In this document: piece after piece, positions 1 to 9,486 of the stretch | How the letters are laid out: every line of letters starts with the position of its first letter | Position numbering within the stretch: the stretch's first letter is position 1 | NCBI GenBank assembly: GCA_002413395.1 | Contig: DHWX01000067.1 | Span: 1-60,808, forward strand | Direction: 5' to 3' | Source: Polaromonas sp. UBA5171 | Lineage (GTDB): Bacteria; Pseudomonadota; Gammaproteobacteria; Burkholderiales; Burkholderiaceae_C | DNA length: 60,808 nt | Made by a program: the position numbers and the translations under genes | Notes under the pieces: model-generated | Database searches by the model: none | The model's input: only the letters and a program-made list of their open reading frames with translations | Told to the model about the DNA's origin: nothing

Positions 1-51
1 GATTCAGGCCATTGGGCGTCAACCGCTACCTGACGCCCAATGGCCTGAATC
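1..51. repeat. Perfect 21-bp inverted repeat at the window edge
   Basis: Bases 1-21 are the exact reverse complement of bases 31-51, with a 9-base spacer at 22-30. The right arm is ordinary htpX coding sequence. The inner part of the left arm (12-23) also codes for the expected Leu-Gly-Val-Asn, but the outer 11 bases translate to Phe-Arg-Pro, which does not look like the membrane helix expected there. Either a real hairpin or a fold-back artefact at a contig end. Confidence 0.8.
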
Positions 52-815
52 TTCAGATGTTGCTCGGTTTTGCGCTGATCATCGGTTTTGGCGGCGCGAT
101 CATTTCGCTGCTGATCAGCAAGCCCGTGGCCAAGTGGAGCGCTGGTGTTCACGTTATCAACAACGCCCAGAACGTCGACGAAGCCTGGATTGTCGAGACT
201 GTCCGCAAGCTGGCTGACAAGGCGCAGATCGGCATGCCCGAAGTCGGTATTTTTGAAGGCACGCCCAATGCCTTTGCCACCGGAGCCTTCAAGAACTCGG
301 CGCTGGTGGCGGTGTCCACTGGCCTGTTGCAGGGCATGACCAGGGAGGAAATCGAGGCCGTGATTGGCCACGAAATTTCTCACGTGGCCAATGGCGACAT
401 GGTCACCATGACGCTGATCCAGGGCGTGATGAACACCTTTGTGGTGTTCCTGTCGCGGGTAATTGGCTACGCGGTTGACAGTTTTTTGCGCCGTGGCAAC
501 GACAACAACTCCGGCCCTGGCATCGGTTATTACGTCAGCACCATCGTGCTCGATATCGTGCTGGGTTTTGCCGCAGCCATGGTGGTAGCCTGGTTTTCGC
601 GCCATCGTGAATTCCGTGCCGATGCAGGCGCCGCGCAACTGATGGGCAGAAAGCAGCCCATGCTGAACGCGCTGGCCCGACTGGGTGGCATGCAGCCGGG
701 CGGATTGCCCAAAGCCGTGCAGGCCATGGGTATCACGGGGGGTATTGGCAGCCTGTTTGCGACGCATCCGCCGATTGAAGAGCGCATTGCAGCGCTGCAG
801 AATGCGCAGGGCTGA
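1..815 (+). CDS. htpX: Protease HtpX, 5' end cut by the window
   Basis: Membrane-bound zinc metalloprotease of family M48, known in the family to degrade misfolded inner-membrane proteins. Visible are hydrophobic membrane segments near the start of the fragment, the zinc motif HEISH about 119 residues after the TTG at 12, two further membrane segments, and the downstream HREFRAD stretch that carries the third zinc ligand. The reading frame is open from base 3; the native start and the first membrane helix lie outside the window, so the TTG at 12 is not the real start. The first 11 bases may not be native because they belong to a perfect fold-back palindrome. It converges on the proQ-like gene with a gap of about 20 bases. 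Confidence 0.93.
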   Translation, partial: FRPLGVNRYLTPNGLNLQMLLGFALIIGFGGAIISLLISKPVAKWSAGVHVINNAQNVDEAWIVETVRKLADKAQIGMPEVGIFEGTPNAFATGAFKNSALVAVSTGLLQGMTREEIEAVIGHEISHVANGDMVTMTLIQGVMNTFVVFLSRVIGYAVDSFLRRGNDNNSGPGIGYYVSTIVLDIVLGFAAAMVVAWFSRHREFRADAGAAQLMGRKQPMLNALARLGGMQPGGLPKAVQAMGITGGIGSLFATHPPIEERIAALQNAQG

Positions 816-835
816 GCCTTCGCGAGGGGAATATG

Positions 836-1504
836 CTAACTCCGCTGGCGAGCCTGTTCCAGGGTTCGGCTTACCTCGATGGGATCCATTCCATACATCC
901 CGGCGAACTCGGCGGCGGTTTGTCCGCTGGCCTTAAAGGCCCTGAGCAGCGCTTCGCGCTTTGCCGCCTGTTCTGCCAGTTCGGTGAAAGCATCATCGAG
1001 CAGGGCATTTGACGCTTCATCCTGCTGCCGCACGCGCAGCGCATAGTCCTCACGGCTTAGGCCGGAAGCCTCAATGGCCTGCATCAGCTGTGCGCGGACA
1101 TAGGGACGCAAGTCCTGTTTCGAGCGCGCCTGGCGACGCCGGAACACCTCCAGAATCGCGTGGTGGACATGCTCCGCGGCGACCGGCTCGACCGGCACGC
1201 CTTGCAGATCGTGACGCGGATGGCCCGCCGCCACGCTTTCCAGATAGCGCGTCGAGCGGGCATGCAGCCCTAGTGCGACTTTTAGCTCCGCACGCTTGAA
1301 CAGCTCGGGATGCAGCGCTAGCAAGTCCTGGAACACCCCGAGCTTGAGAGGCAAAAAATGCGCGCCGAACATCTTTGGGTAAAGCTCAAAAAGCTGCTCA
1401 AGGATGGGGTTGACCTGGTGCGCGCGCGCCGGTTTTTTGGGGCGTGCTGGCGCCTGGGCGGCATATTCCTGGGTCGAAAGCTGGAGTGCGGTGTCAGTCA
1501 TCAA
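836..1504 (-). CDS. proQ: ProQ/FinO-domain RNA chaperone
   Basis: A 222-residue cytoplasmic protein whose residues about 30-140 match the ProQ/FinO fold: NPILEQLFELYPKMFG, then LKLGVFQDLL, then a basic helix and the conserved LGLHARSTRYL stretch. Proteins of this family bind structured small RNAs and mRNA 3' ends and act as RNA chaperones. The C-terminal third is charged and helical, without the Tudor-like domain of enterobacterial ProQ recognisable by eye. It is transcribed towards htpX and stands alone. The symbol is by family; orthology to E. coli proQ is not proven. The second codon is also ATG, so the start may be 3 bases later. Confidence 0.82.
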   Translation of the reverse strand: MMTDTALQLSTQEYAAQAPARPKKPARAHQVNPILEQLFELYPKMFGAHFLPLKLGVFQDLLALHPELFKRAELKVALGLHARSTRYLESVAAGHPRHDLQGVPVEPVAAEHVHHAILEVFRRRQARSKQDLRPYVRAQLMQAIEASGLSREDYALRVRQQDEASNALLDDAFTELAEQAAKREALLRAFKASGQTAAEFAGMYGMDPIEVSRTLEQARQRS

Positions 1505-1596
1505 TCGGTTCTGTCAGGTTGTGTTTTGGGCTTGCCGGTTGGCGCAGGTTTAAAAATAGAGGAAAAACAGTTTTTTGTGCGAGGGCGAAGTATCCC

Positions 1597-3261
1597 TCAT
1601 CCGGCGCCGGCCATCCGCAGACGCTCCGCGTCATGCCGCACGTCACGCGCCAGCGCCTCAGCCACCTTGATGCCATCCACCCCCGCCGACAAAATGCCGC
1701 CGGCATAGCTGGCGCCTTCGCCCGCCGGATACAGGCCGCGCACATTGAGGCTTTGCAGGTCGTCGCCGCGGCTCATCTTGATGGGCGACGAGGTGCGTGT
1801 TTCCACGCCTGTCAGCACCGCGTCGTGGGTGTCAAAGCCCTTGATCTTGCGGCCAAAGGCCGGAAAGGCTTCGCGCATGGCTTCAATCGCGTAGCCTGGC
1901 AGGGCGGACGACAAATCACCGATGGCAACCCCTGGTTGGTACGACGGCATGATGCTGCCCAGCGCTGTGGAAGGTCGCCCCGCCACAAAGTCGCCCACCA
2001 GCTGGACGGGGGCGTCATAGTTGCCGCCACCGAGTACAAAGGCGTGCGATTCGAGCTGGCGCTGCAGCGCAATGCCGGCCAGCGCATCGCCCGGGTAGTC
2101 GCGCGGATCAATGCCCACTACGATGCCTGCATTGGCATTGCGCTCGTTGCGTGAGTACTGGCTCATGCCATTGGTCACGACGCGGCCGACCTCCGAGGTG
2201 GCGGCCACCACCGTGCCGCCCGGGCACATGCAAAAGCTGTAAACCGAGCGGCCATTGCTGGCATGGTGCACCAGCTTGTATTCGGCCGCGCCTAGCGACG
2301 GGTGCCCGGCGTGGCGGCCCCAGCGCGCGCGGTCGATGAGGCTTTGCGGATGTTCAACGCGAAAACCGATGGAAAAAGGCTTGGCCTCGATGTAGACGCC
2401 GCGCTCATGCAGCATGGCAAAGGTGTCGCGCGAGCTGTGACCCAGCGCCAGGACTACCTGATCGGTGCGCAGTTCGTGCGTCTGGCCGGTGGACTGGTCC
2501 AGCACCGTGAGGCCCCGGATATGCCTGCCTCCAGTGCTTTCTTCAATCAGCACGTCCGTCACGCGCTGCTCAAACCGTATTTCACCGCCCAGAGCAATGA
2601 TCTGCTCACGCATATGTTCGACCACCTTGACCAGCTTGAAGGTGCCGATGTGAGGGTGCGCTTCGAAGAGAATATCGGCGGGCGCGCCAGCCTTGACGAA
2701 CTCATGCATGACCTTGCGGCCCAGATGGCGCGGATCCTTGATCTGGCTGTACAGCTTGCCGTCCGAAAACGTGCCCGCGCCGCCTTCGCCAAACTGCACG
2801 TTGGACTCCGGGTTGAGCACGCCTTTGCGCCACAGGCCCCAGGTGTCCCTGGTGCGCTGGCGCACGGTTTTGCCGCGCTCCAGCACGATCGGCTTGAAGC
2901 CCATTTGCGCCAGCAGCAAGGCTGCAAAGATGCCGCAAGGGCCAAAGCCGACCACCACCGGGCGCTGCGGCAAGCTGGCCGGTGCTTGCGCGACCGGGTG
3001 GTAGCTCATGTCGGGCGTGGGCAGGATGTGCGAGTTCCCGGCATGCCGTTGCAGCAGCGCGGCTTCCAGTTCGGCGCTGGCCAGCACCACATCGATGATG
3101 TAGACCTGCATGATCATGACTTTACGGGCATCAAAACTGCGTTTGAAAACCGTGAAGCTGACCAGGTCGGCGGGCGTGATGTGCAGCGTGTGAAGCAGGG
3201 TGTCTCGCAACGCGTTTTCAGCGTGCTCAAGCGGGAGTTTGATTTCAGTCAGTCGCAGCAT
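1597..3261 (-). CDS. FAD-dependent dehydrogenase (COG2509-like)
   Basis: A 554-residue flavoprotein. After an N-terminal domain of about 95 residues comes a dinucleotide-binding fold at residues 101-118 (VVVGFGPCGIFAALLLAQMG) ending in the acidic LERG, then a glycine-rich GEGGAGTFSDGKL stretch and a C-terminal LYPAGEGASYAGGI motif that binds the flavin. This matches a widespread family of uncharacterised NAD/FAD-utilising dehydrogenases; the substrate is unknown. There is no transmembrane segment or signal peptide. Neighbours on the same strand are cysK upstream (about 110 bases) and the proQ-like gene downstream; no operon logic is evident. Confidence 0.88.
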   Translation of the reverse strand: MLRLTEIKLPLEHAENALRDTLLHTLHITPADLVSFTVFKRSFDARKVMIMQVYIIDVVLASAELEAALLQRHAGNSHILPTPDMSYHPVAQAPASLPQRPVVVGFGPCGIFAALLLAQMGFKPIVLERGKTVRQRTRDTWGLWRKGVLNPESNVQFGEGGAGTFSDGKLYSQIKDPRHLGRKVMHEFVKAGAPADILFEAHPHIGTFKLVKVVEHMREQIIALGGEIRFEQRVTDVLIEESTGGRHIRGLTVLDQSTGQTHELRTDQVVLALGHSSRDTFAMLHERGVYIEAKPFSIGFRVEHPQSLIDRARWGRHAGHPSLGAAEYKLVHHASNGRSVYSFCMCPGGTVVAATSEVGRVVTNGMSQYSRNERNANAGIVVGIDPRDYPGDALAGIALQRQLESHAFVLGGGNYDAPVQLVGDFVAGRPSTALGSIMPSYQPGVAIGDLSSALPGYAIEAMREAFPAFGRKIKGFDTHDAVLTGVETRTSSPIKMSRGDDLQSLNVRGLYPAGEGASYAGGILSAGVDGIKVAEALARDVRHDAERLRMAGAG

Positions 3262-3373
3262 GGTCGTCCCGGCAGGGGCTTGTGGTTATCAAGCAGAAGC
3301 TGCCAATGATAAGGGCGGATGGACGCTCAGCCGCTGCGTTCCCGATGCAACGGCGGGTTGAGTCATGGGCGAC

Positions 3374-4291
<918 letters not shown>

Positions 4292-4339
4292 GGGGGTCTC
4301 CTTGTGATTTAAGGGTGTGAGGAACGCATTGTGGCGCAA

Positions 4340-4348
4340 TGCGATAAT
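4340..4348 (+). promoter_or_regulatory. Extended -10 promoter of rnpB
   Basis: TGCGATAAT is an extended -10 element (TGn plus GATAAT) ending 6 bases before the predicted rnpB 5' end at 4355. No good -35 hexamer lies at 16-18 bases, which is usual for extended -10 promoters. It sits in the roughly 60-base gap between the divergent cysK start and rnpB. Confidence 0.55.
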
Positions 4349-4354
4349 AAAAAC

Positions 4355-4691
4355 GTGAAGTTTGCCAGACCGCCGCTGGTGCAATCTGGGAAACCAGGCA
4401 CTGGAGGAACGTCCGGACTGCACAGGGCAGCGTAGGAGGTAACACCTCTCCACCGTGAGGTGAGGATCAGAGCAACAGAGACGAGCCGATTCAGTTCGGG
4501 TGAAACGGGCAATCTCTACGCGCAGCAATACCAAGTAGGCACACGTTGACGGGGCCCCCGGAGTGTGCGGGTAGGTAGCATTGAGCCGGGTGGGTGACCC
4601 CCGGCCCAGATTAATGGCGGTCACGTCTGGCCAACTTGCTTTCGGGCAAGGAAGCCCGGCGCACAGAATCCGGCTTATCGGCGGACTTCAC
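4355..4691 (+). ncRNA. rnpB: RNase P RNA, bacterial class A
   Basis: Catalytic RNA of ribonuclease P, which removes tRNA 5' leaders. The conserved core is readable: GGAGGAACGTCCGGACT with ACAGGGCAG (4402-4433 region), the GAGCAACAGAGACGAG segment, GGTGAAACGGGCAATCTCTA, the CAATACCAAGTAGGC region, and CAGAATCCGGCTTAT near the 3' end. The ends were set by helix P1: GTGAAGTTTGCC at 4355-4366 pairs over 12 base pairs with GGCGGACTTCAC at 4680-4691. A run of six T at 4694-4699 follows and is the probable termination site. Length about 337 nt is normal for class A. Open frames across this stretch on either strand are not genes. Confidence 0.96.
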
Positions 4692-4723
4692 ACTTTTTTC
4701 GTGGCATGCTGAGAAACTGCCCT

Positions 4724-6358
4724 TCAGGCGGTGTTCCGCAAAGCCTGAATCCGCTCCACGTGAGCTTGCAGCGAACGCAGCGCCACCGGCCACAGCCGCG
4801 GGTCGGTGTCGTCATAGACCAGCGCCAGCCAGTCGTTCATTGTGCCCTCGGGCCGGGCTTGCATGGCCGCCATCACTTTCGCTTCACGCATCAGGCGGTG
4901 CGCCTTGAGTTGTGCAATCGCCTCCCGTGCAGCACCCAGCACATGGCCATGTGCTGGCAGGATGAAGTCGATCTGGTGCTCGGCGCAGGCCGCGCCCAAG
5001 GCGTCGAGCGAGGCGAGGTAGGCCGTCATCTCGCCATCGGGCGGGTTGATCACAGTGGTGCTGCCGTTCAGGATATGGTCACCCGAAAACAGCAGGCCGT
5101 CTTCGAGCAACATCAGACACAGGTGATTAGCCGCGTGGCCGGGCGTGAAAATAACTTTCAAGGTGTGTTGCAGGTCTTGGCTGGCAAGCGTAAGGAGCTC
5201 CTGATTGAATAGCGAACGATCCGGCTTGAACTGGGCATCGGGACGCGCGGTGGCGGCTGAAGCCAGGCCCAGAATTGGCGGCCGGTTGGCGCAGAGCGCC
5301 TGCAGGAGTCGGGCGGCGGGCGAATGATCGGGGTGGGAATGGGTGCAGACGATGGCTTGAATATGCCCGCCCGTGGCCTCGTACAGCCGCTGAACATGCT
5401 CCGCATCGTCCGGCCCCGGGTCGATCACGATGTAGCCGCTGTCCGCATCGCCGACGAGGTAACTGTTGGTGCCTGGCCCGGTCATCAGGCCCGGGTTGGG
5501 GGCGGTCAGGCGCTTGACATGTTTGAGGAGCGACACCGGCTTGCTGGTTTGCCAGTCGAGCGAATGCACGATTTGGCCGTCGGGGCAGGTCAGCGCCAGT
5601 TCGCCGTAGGGCGCATCAGTTTCCATGAAGCGCGCCTGCTGGCCGGCCAGCAGGCCGGCGCGTGGGCAGGAACTCCAGAGCGGTACCTCTGTCGCGCAGG
5701 CCTGCAGCACCGCATCAACTTGGGGGAAATGCTGTAGCCTCTCGAGCGTGCGCAGGGTCGGGAAAATCATGAAAAAACCGCCGGCCTGATACCGTGCCAG
5801 CGCCTCGGACGGGCGTACCCAGACCGGATCAAACTGCTCGGCGTCATCCGCCACCGGGCTTTGGCCTTCAGGCATGCGGGCGACCAGAAAAGGCACGTCA
5901 AAGCGGCGCGGCAGATCGCGGTCGGTGACCCAGTGAGCCAGCACAAACACCTGGTCACCTGCCAGCGTGAGGCCGCGCCCCCGGCACTGCGCCGCAAACG
6001 GGGCCTTGCGGTCCAGCGCCGCGATGTCCTGGCTGGTGGCATAGCCACCGTGGGCATGACGCGCCAGCAATACGCCCAGCTCTTCAAAGCTTTCGCGAAT
6101 GGCGGCGATCGCCTGCGTGAGATGCAGGTCGCTCTGGCTGGTCCGGCGTGTGGCGTGCCCATGAGCCAGCGCGTCTGCCGCATCGACGCCGCCGCCCGGG
6201 AAGACATAGGCCCCGGGGGCAAAACTGGCCGTCATGGAGCGCCGTGTCATGAGCACCTCAATGCCTCGCGGCGTGTCGCGCAGCAGCAGCACCGTGGCGG
6301 CGGGACGGGTGGGCGCGGGTTCGCGTTGCGGGTAAAGGAGCTGGGACAGTCTGGGCAT
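4724..6358 (-). CDS. Nudix hydrolase fused to metallo-beta-lactamase hydrolase
   Basis: A 544-residue two-domain protein. Residues about 20-230 form a Nudix domain in which the box is interrupted: FPGGGVDAAD at 53-62 and AIRESFEELG at 86-95 are separated by some 25 residues, as in NUDT19-like CoA/nucleoside diphosphate hydrolases. Residues about 280-480 form a metallo-beta-lactamase fold with THSHPDH (His340, His342, Asp344, His345), FTPGHAANHLC and SGDHIL, closest in look to LACTB2-like hydrolases, followed by a helical C-terminal segment. The substrate of either domain is not known. The gene reads towards rnpB and ends 33 bases from it. No signal peptide, so cytoplasmic. Confidence 0.88.
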   Translation of the reverse strand: MPRLSQLLYPQREPAPTRPAATVLLLRDTPRGIEVLMTRRSMTASFAPGAYVFPGGGVDAADALAHGHATRRTSQSDLHLTQAIAAIRESFEELGVLLARHAHGGYATSQDIAALDRKAPFAAQCRGRGLTLAGDQVFVLAHWVTDRDLPRRFDVPFLVARMPEGQSPVADDAEQFDPVWVRPSEALARYQAGGFFMIFPTLRTLERLQHFPQVDAVLQACATEVPLWSSCPRAGLLAGQQARFMETDAPYGELALTCPDGQIVHSLDWQTSKPVSLLKHVKRLTAPNPGLMTGPGTNSYLVGDADSGYIVIDPGPDDAEHVQRLYEATGGHIQAIVCTHSHPDHSPAARLLQALCANRPPILGLASAATARPDAQFKPDRSLFNQELLTLASQDLQHTLKVIFTPGHAANHLCLMLLEDGLLFSGDHILNGSTTVINPPDGEMTAYLASLDALGAACAEHQIDFILPAHGHVLGAAREAIAQLKAHRLMREAKVMAAMQARPEGTMNDWLALVYDDTDPRLWPVALRSLQAHVERIQALRNTA

Positions 6359-6483
6359 GCTGAATTATGGCTTTAGGTGCAAACCTTTGCTTTGGGCTTA
6401 TTGCGGAGGGGGTTGGGTGCGATGGATTTGCAGTTGAGGGCGTTCACGACCAACCTGCTTGTCGCACCGCAGATAATCTCCTC

Positions 6484-7362
6484 ATGCGAATCCGATTTAC
6501 CAAAATGCACGGCGCGGGCAACGATTTTGTCATGCTCGACGAAACCCGTGAACGCTTCAACCTCAGCCCGGCCCAGTACCGCTTTCTGGCCGACCGGCAC
6601 TTTGGTGTGGGCGCCGACCAGATCCTTTCGGTGCGGCCTTCTCCTGCGGAAGGCATCGACTTCGAATACGTGATCCACAACGCCGACGGCGGCGAAGTCG
6701 AGCAGTGTGGCAATGGTGCGCGCTGCTTTGTGCGTTTTGTGCGCGAGCGGGGGCTTACGACCAAAGATGCGGTGAAAGTCAAAACCCTGGGCGGCGTGAT
6801 CGAGCCGCACATGCAGGCCGATGGCCGCGTGACGGTCAAAATGGGCGCGCCGGTGTTTGATCTGGCGCGCATCCCGTTCGATGCGGACGGGCTGACGCCG
6901 CAAGTGGAAGGTTTGTGGCAAAAATGGCCTCTTGCCCTTGACGGGCGGGTGCAAGAAGCTCCTGTTTTTATAGCCGTCCTGTCAATGGGGAATCCCCATG
7001 CGGTGCAGCTGGTGGAGGATGTGGACAGCGCACCGGTGCTGCAGACCGGCCCGCTGATTGAGCATCATGCGCGCTTTCCACGGCGCGCGAATGCCGGTTT
7101 CGTGCAGGTGGTTTCGCGCAGCCAGATTCGCCTGCGGGTGTATGAGCGCGGCGCTGGAGAAACGCTGGCCTGTGGCACTGGCGCCTGTGCTGCGGTGGTA
7201 GCGGGGCGGCGCTGGGGGCTGCTCGATGCGCGGGTCGATGTGATGACGCGCGGCGGCCAGTTGACCATTGAATGGTCGGGAGAGCTTGATGCCCCGGTCA
7301 TGATGACGGGTCCGGCCACCACGGTGTTTGAATCAGAAATCGAAGTGCCTGACGCGCTTTGA
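6484..7362 (+). CDS. dapF: Diaminopimelate epimerase
   Basis: Interconverts LL- and meso-diaminopimelate, the last step but one of lysine synthesis and the source of meso-DAP for MurE. The 292-residue protein begins MRIRFTKMHGAGNDF and carries both catalytic cysteines: Cys75 in EQCGNGARC and Cys230 in ETLACGTGAC. The ATG at 6484 was chosen because the protein family starts exactly at this motif; a GATAAT lies just upstream at 6472-6477. Between residues 140 and 165 the protein is a little longer than usual, in DNA that resembles a palindromic repeat. It leads the conserved dapF-DUF484-xerC block, with an 88-base gap to the next gene. Confidence 0.96.
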   Translation: MRIRFTKMHGAGNDFVMLDETRERFNLSPAQYRFLADRHFGVGADQILSVRPSPAEGIDFEYVIHNADGGEVEQCGNGARCFVRFVRERGLTTKDAVKVKTLGGVIEPHMQADGRVTVKMGAPVFDLARIPFDADGLTPQVEGLWQKWPLALDGRVQEAPVFIAVLSMGNPHAVQLVEDVDSAPVLQTGPLIEHHARFPRRANAGFVQVVSRSQIRLRVYERGAGETLACGTGACAAVVAGRRWGLLDARVDVMTRGGQLTIEWSGELDAPVMMTGPATTVFESEIEVPDAL

Positions 7363-7450
7363 GCCGACGCGCTCGCGTCAACCGGTCAAGCGCAGCCCAG
7401 GCCCGAGCCAGGGCCATTGCGCAACTGGGAAAACTGGCGACAATGCCAGC

Positions 7451-8155
7451 ATGAATCCAACCGATTACTCCATTACCGAAGACGACATTGCCAATTTTCT
7501 GGCCAATACGCCCGATTTCTTTGAGCGTCACGCCGACCTGCTGGCCTCGGTGCAACTCTCCAGCGGTCATGGCAATCGGGCGGTCAGCCTGCAGGAGCGC
7601 CAGGCCGGCATGCTGCGTGAAAAGATCAAGGGCCTGGAGACCCGAATGGTCGATATGATCCGCCACGGGCAGGACAATGTGGCGATCACCGACAAGATGC
7701 GGCGCTGGACTCGCAGGCTGCTGCAGACGGTGCAGGCGCGTGATCTGCCCGGTGCGATCGCTGAAGGCATCACCAGCGAATTCCAGATTCCGCAGGCCGC
7801 CATCAAGGTCTGGCGCGTCAATGGCATTTTTTCGGATGAGCCTTTTGCGAGCGGTGTCAGCGGCGATGTGCAGACCTTTGCGTCGTCATTGACCACGCCT
7901 TATTGCGGCGTCAATTCCGGATTTGAAGCCACTGGCTGGTTGCCTGAGCCAGCGCTGGCGCTGTCGGTCGTCCTGATTCCCCTGCGCGCCGACGCGCAGG
8001 CCCAGGTGTCAGGGCTGCTGGTGCTGGCGTCGCCCGACCCCGAGCGCTTTCACGCGGGCATGGGCACTGATTTTCTTGAAAGCCTGGGTGAGCTGGCTGG
8101 CGCGGCGCTGCTGCGTCTGCGCGGCCAGACCGCAGCCCAGATTCTCGCCGACTAA
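7451..8155 (+). CDS. DUF484 family protein
   Basis: A 234-residue protein of the DUF484 family, recognisable by the N-terminal IANFLANTPDFFERHADLLA motif, a coiled-coil stretch around the following 50 residues (LQERQAGMLREKIKGLETRM) and a GAF-like C-terminal half. The function is unknown; in many proteobacteria it lies between dapF and xerC as here. The ATG at 7451 is the start that matches the family; a longer frame upstream overlaps the end of dapF and has no similarity. The stop is 8 bases from the xerC start, so the two are probably co-translated. Confidence 0.9.
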   Translation: MNPTDYSITEDDIANFLANTPDFFERHADLLASVQLSSGHGNRAVSLQERQAGMLREKIKGLETRMVDMIRHGQDNVAITDKMRRWTRRLLQTVQARDLPGAIAEGITSEFQIPQAAIKVWRVNGIFSDEPFASGVSGDVQTFASSLTTPYCGVNSGFEATGWLPEPALALSVVLIPLRADAQAQVSGLLVLASPDPERFHAGMGTDFLESLGELAGAALLRLRGQTAAQILAD

Positions 8156-8163
8156 GCGATGCC

Positions 8164-9186
8164 ATGACGCAGACCCTGCCTCCTGCGTCTGAGCTTGCGC
8201 CATCAGTTCCTGCCCCGCATCCGCTGGTGGTGCGCTACCTGACGCATGTGCGCGTTGAAAAGCGCCTGGCCCAGCGCACGCTGGAGCTATACACGCTGGA
8301 CCTGCAAAAGCTGCAGGCCAACGCCGACAAGGCCGGTGTGGCACTGACGGAAGTGCACAGCACTCACCTGCGGCGCTGGGTCGCGCAAATGCACAGTCGC
8401 GGGCGCAGCGGGCGCGGCATTGCACTGATCTTGTCGGGCTGGCGCGGGTTTTACACCTGGCTGGGCCGCGAAGGCCTGGTGAGCGGCAACCCGGTGCAGG
8501 ATGTGCGCGCGCCCAAAGCCGCCAAGCCGCTGCCCAAGGCCTTGAGCGTGGACGAGGCGGTTCAATTGGCCAGCTACCAGTCGGTCGGTCAAGTCGATCC
8601 ACAGCTTGAGGCACGCGACCAGTGCATCACCGAACTGCTCTATGGCTGCGGGCTGCGCATCGGCGAGCTGCTGGGGCTCGATGTGCAGGCCAGCGCCCAG
8701 GCGCGCGGCTGGGTGGACATGGACGCTGCCGAGGCGCATGTCCTGGGCAAGGGCTCGAAGCGGCGCAGCGTTCCGGTCGGCAGCAAGGCTCTGCAGGCGC
8801 TGCAACAATGGCTCGCCGTGCGCGGCAACTGGGCCCGCGAAGGCGTGCCGGGCGGAGATGCCCTTTTTATCAGCCAGCGCGGCACCCGGCTGACGCCGCA
8901 GCACATCCGGGTGCGGCTAAAGCTGCGCTCGCTCAGGGCCGGGCTGGCGACGCCAGTGCATCCGCACATGTTGCGTCACTCGTATGCCAGCCACCTGCTG
9001 CAGTCCAGCGGTGACTTGCGCGCAGTACAGGAACTGCTCGGCCACGCCAGCATCACCAGCACACAGGTTTATACGCGGCTTGATTTTCAGCACCTGGCCA
9101 AGGTGTATGACGCGGCCCATCCGCGGGCGCTCTCGGGCGGCTTGTCCGGCAAAGTCCCTGTCAAGACATCCAACCCGAAAATTTAA
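8164..9186 (+). CDS. xerC: Tyrosine recombinase XerC
   Basis: Site-specific recombinase that, with XerD, resolves chromosome dimers at dif. The 340-residue protein has the N-terminal SAM-like core-binding domain (residues about 20-110) and the catalytic domain with Arg165 in GCGLRIGELL, a Lys in GKGSKRR near 199, His268/Arg271 in HPHMLRHSYASHLL, His294 in LLGHASITST and the nucleophile Tyr303. XerC rather than XerD is inferred from the dapF-DUF484-xerC gene order. It is some 40 residues longer than E. coli XerC, with short extensions at both ends. Confidence 0.93.
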   Translation: MTQTLPPASELAPSVPAPHPLVVRYLTHVRVEKRLAQRTLELYTLDLQKLQANADKAGVALTEVHSTHLRRWVAQMHSRGRSGRGIALILSGWRGFYTWLGREGLVSGNPVQDVRAPKAAKPLPKALSVDEAVQLASYQSVGQVDPQLEARDQCITELLYGCGLRIGELLGLDVQASAQARGWVDMDAAEAHVLGKGSKRRSVPVGSKALQALQQWLAVRGNWAREGVPGGDALFISQRGTRLTPQHIRVRLKLRSLRAGLATPVHPHMLRHSYASHLLQSSGDLRAVQELLGHASITSTQVYTRLDFQHLAKVYDAAHPRALSGGLSGKVPVKTSNPKI

Positions 9187-9329
9187 GAGAAGATGGCCTC
9201 TGGCCGAATAGGGGAAAGCGCTGAATACTCTTATATTGATGCGTTTGCGCAACCAAAAGCCGCCTCAACGGAAACCACCACAAAGAATAGCGCTACGATA
9301 TTGTCGTTTAAACAACGTGGTCGGTAACA

Positions 9330-9482
9330 ATGGGAAAAAATCATCCTTCTGAGGGTCGCTCATTGGTGATCTCAGGCGCGGGCAATCCACAAGCACCGAT
9401 CCCCGGCATCTCAAAGCCGATGGAATTTCGAAAGGCTTTTTTAGAGGCTCAAGACAGGTCTGATGCGACGATAAAAGGATGA
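9330..9482 (+). CDS. Small ORF of 50 codons, unknown
   Basis: An ATG at 9330 opens a 50-residue frame beginning MGKNHPSEGRSLVISG and ending DRSDATIKG before a TGA at 9480-9482. It is hydrophilic, with a proline/glycine-rich middle and a helical FRKAFLEAQD segment; no known family was recognised. The Shine-Dalgarno is weak. Its support is that its stop lies 4 bases before the ATG of the next small ORF, which looks like a two-gene unit, and that it fills the otherwise empty xerC-rlmI gap. The rest of that gap (9187-9329) shows nothing clear. It could be spurious. Confidence 0.4.
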   Translation: MGKNHPSEGRSLVISGAGNPQAPIPGISKPMEFRKAFLEAQDRSDATIKG

Positions 9483-9486
9483 CATC

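Noticed and set aside
4292..4624. Upstream in-frame extension of cysK of about 111 codons
   Set aside because: It runs antisense through the RNase P RNA gene, has no similarity to CysK and lacks a ribosome-binding site; the ATG at 4291 has a strong one.
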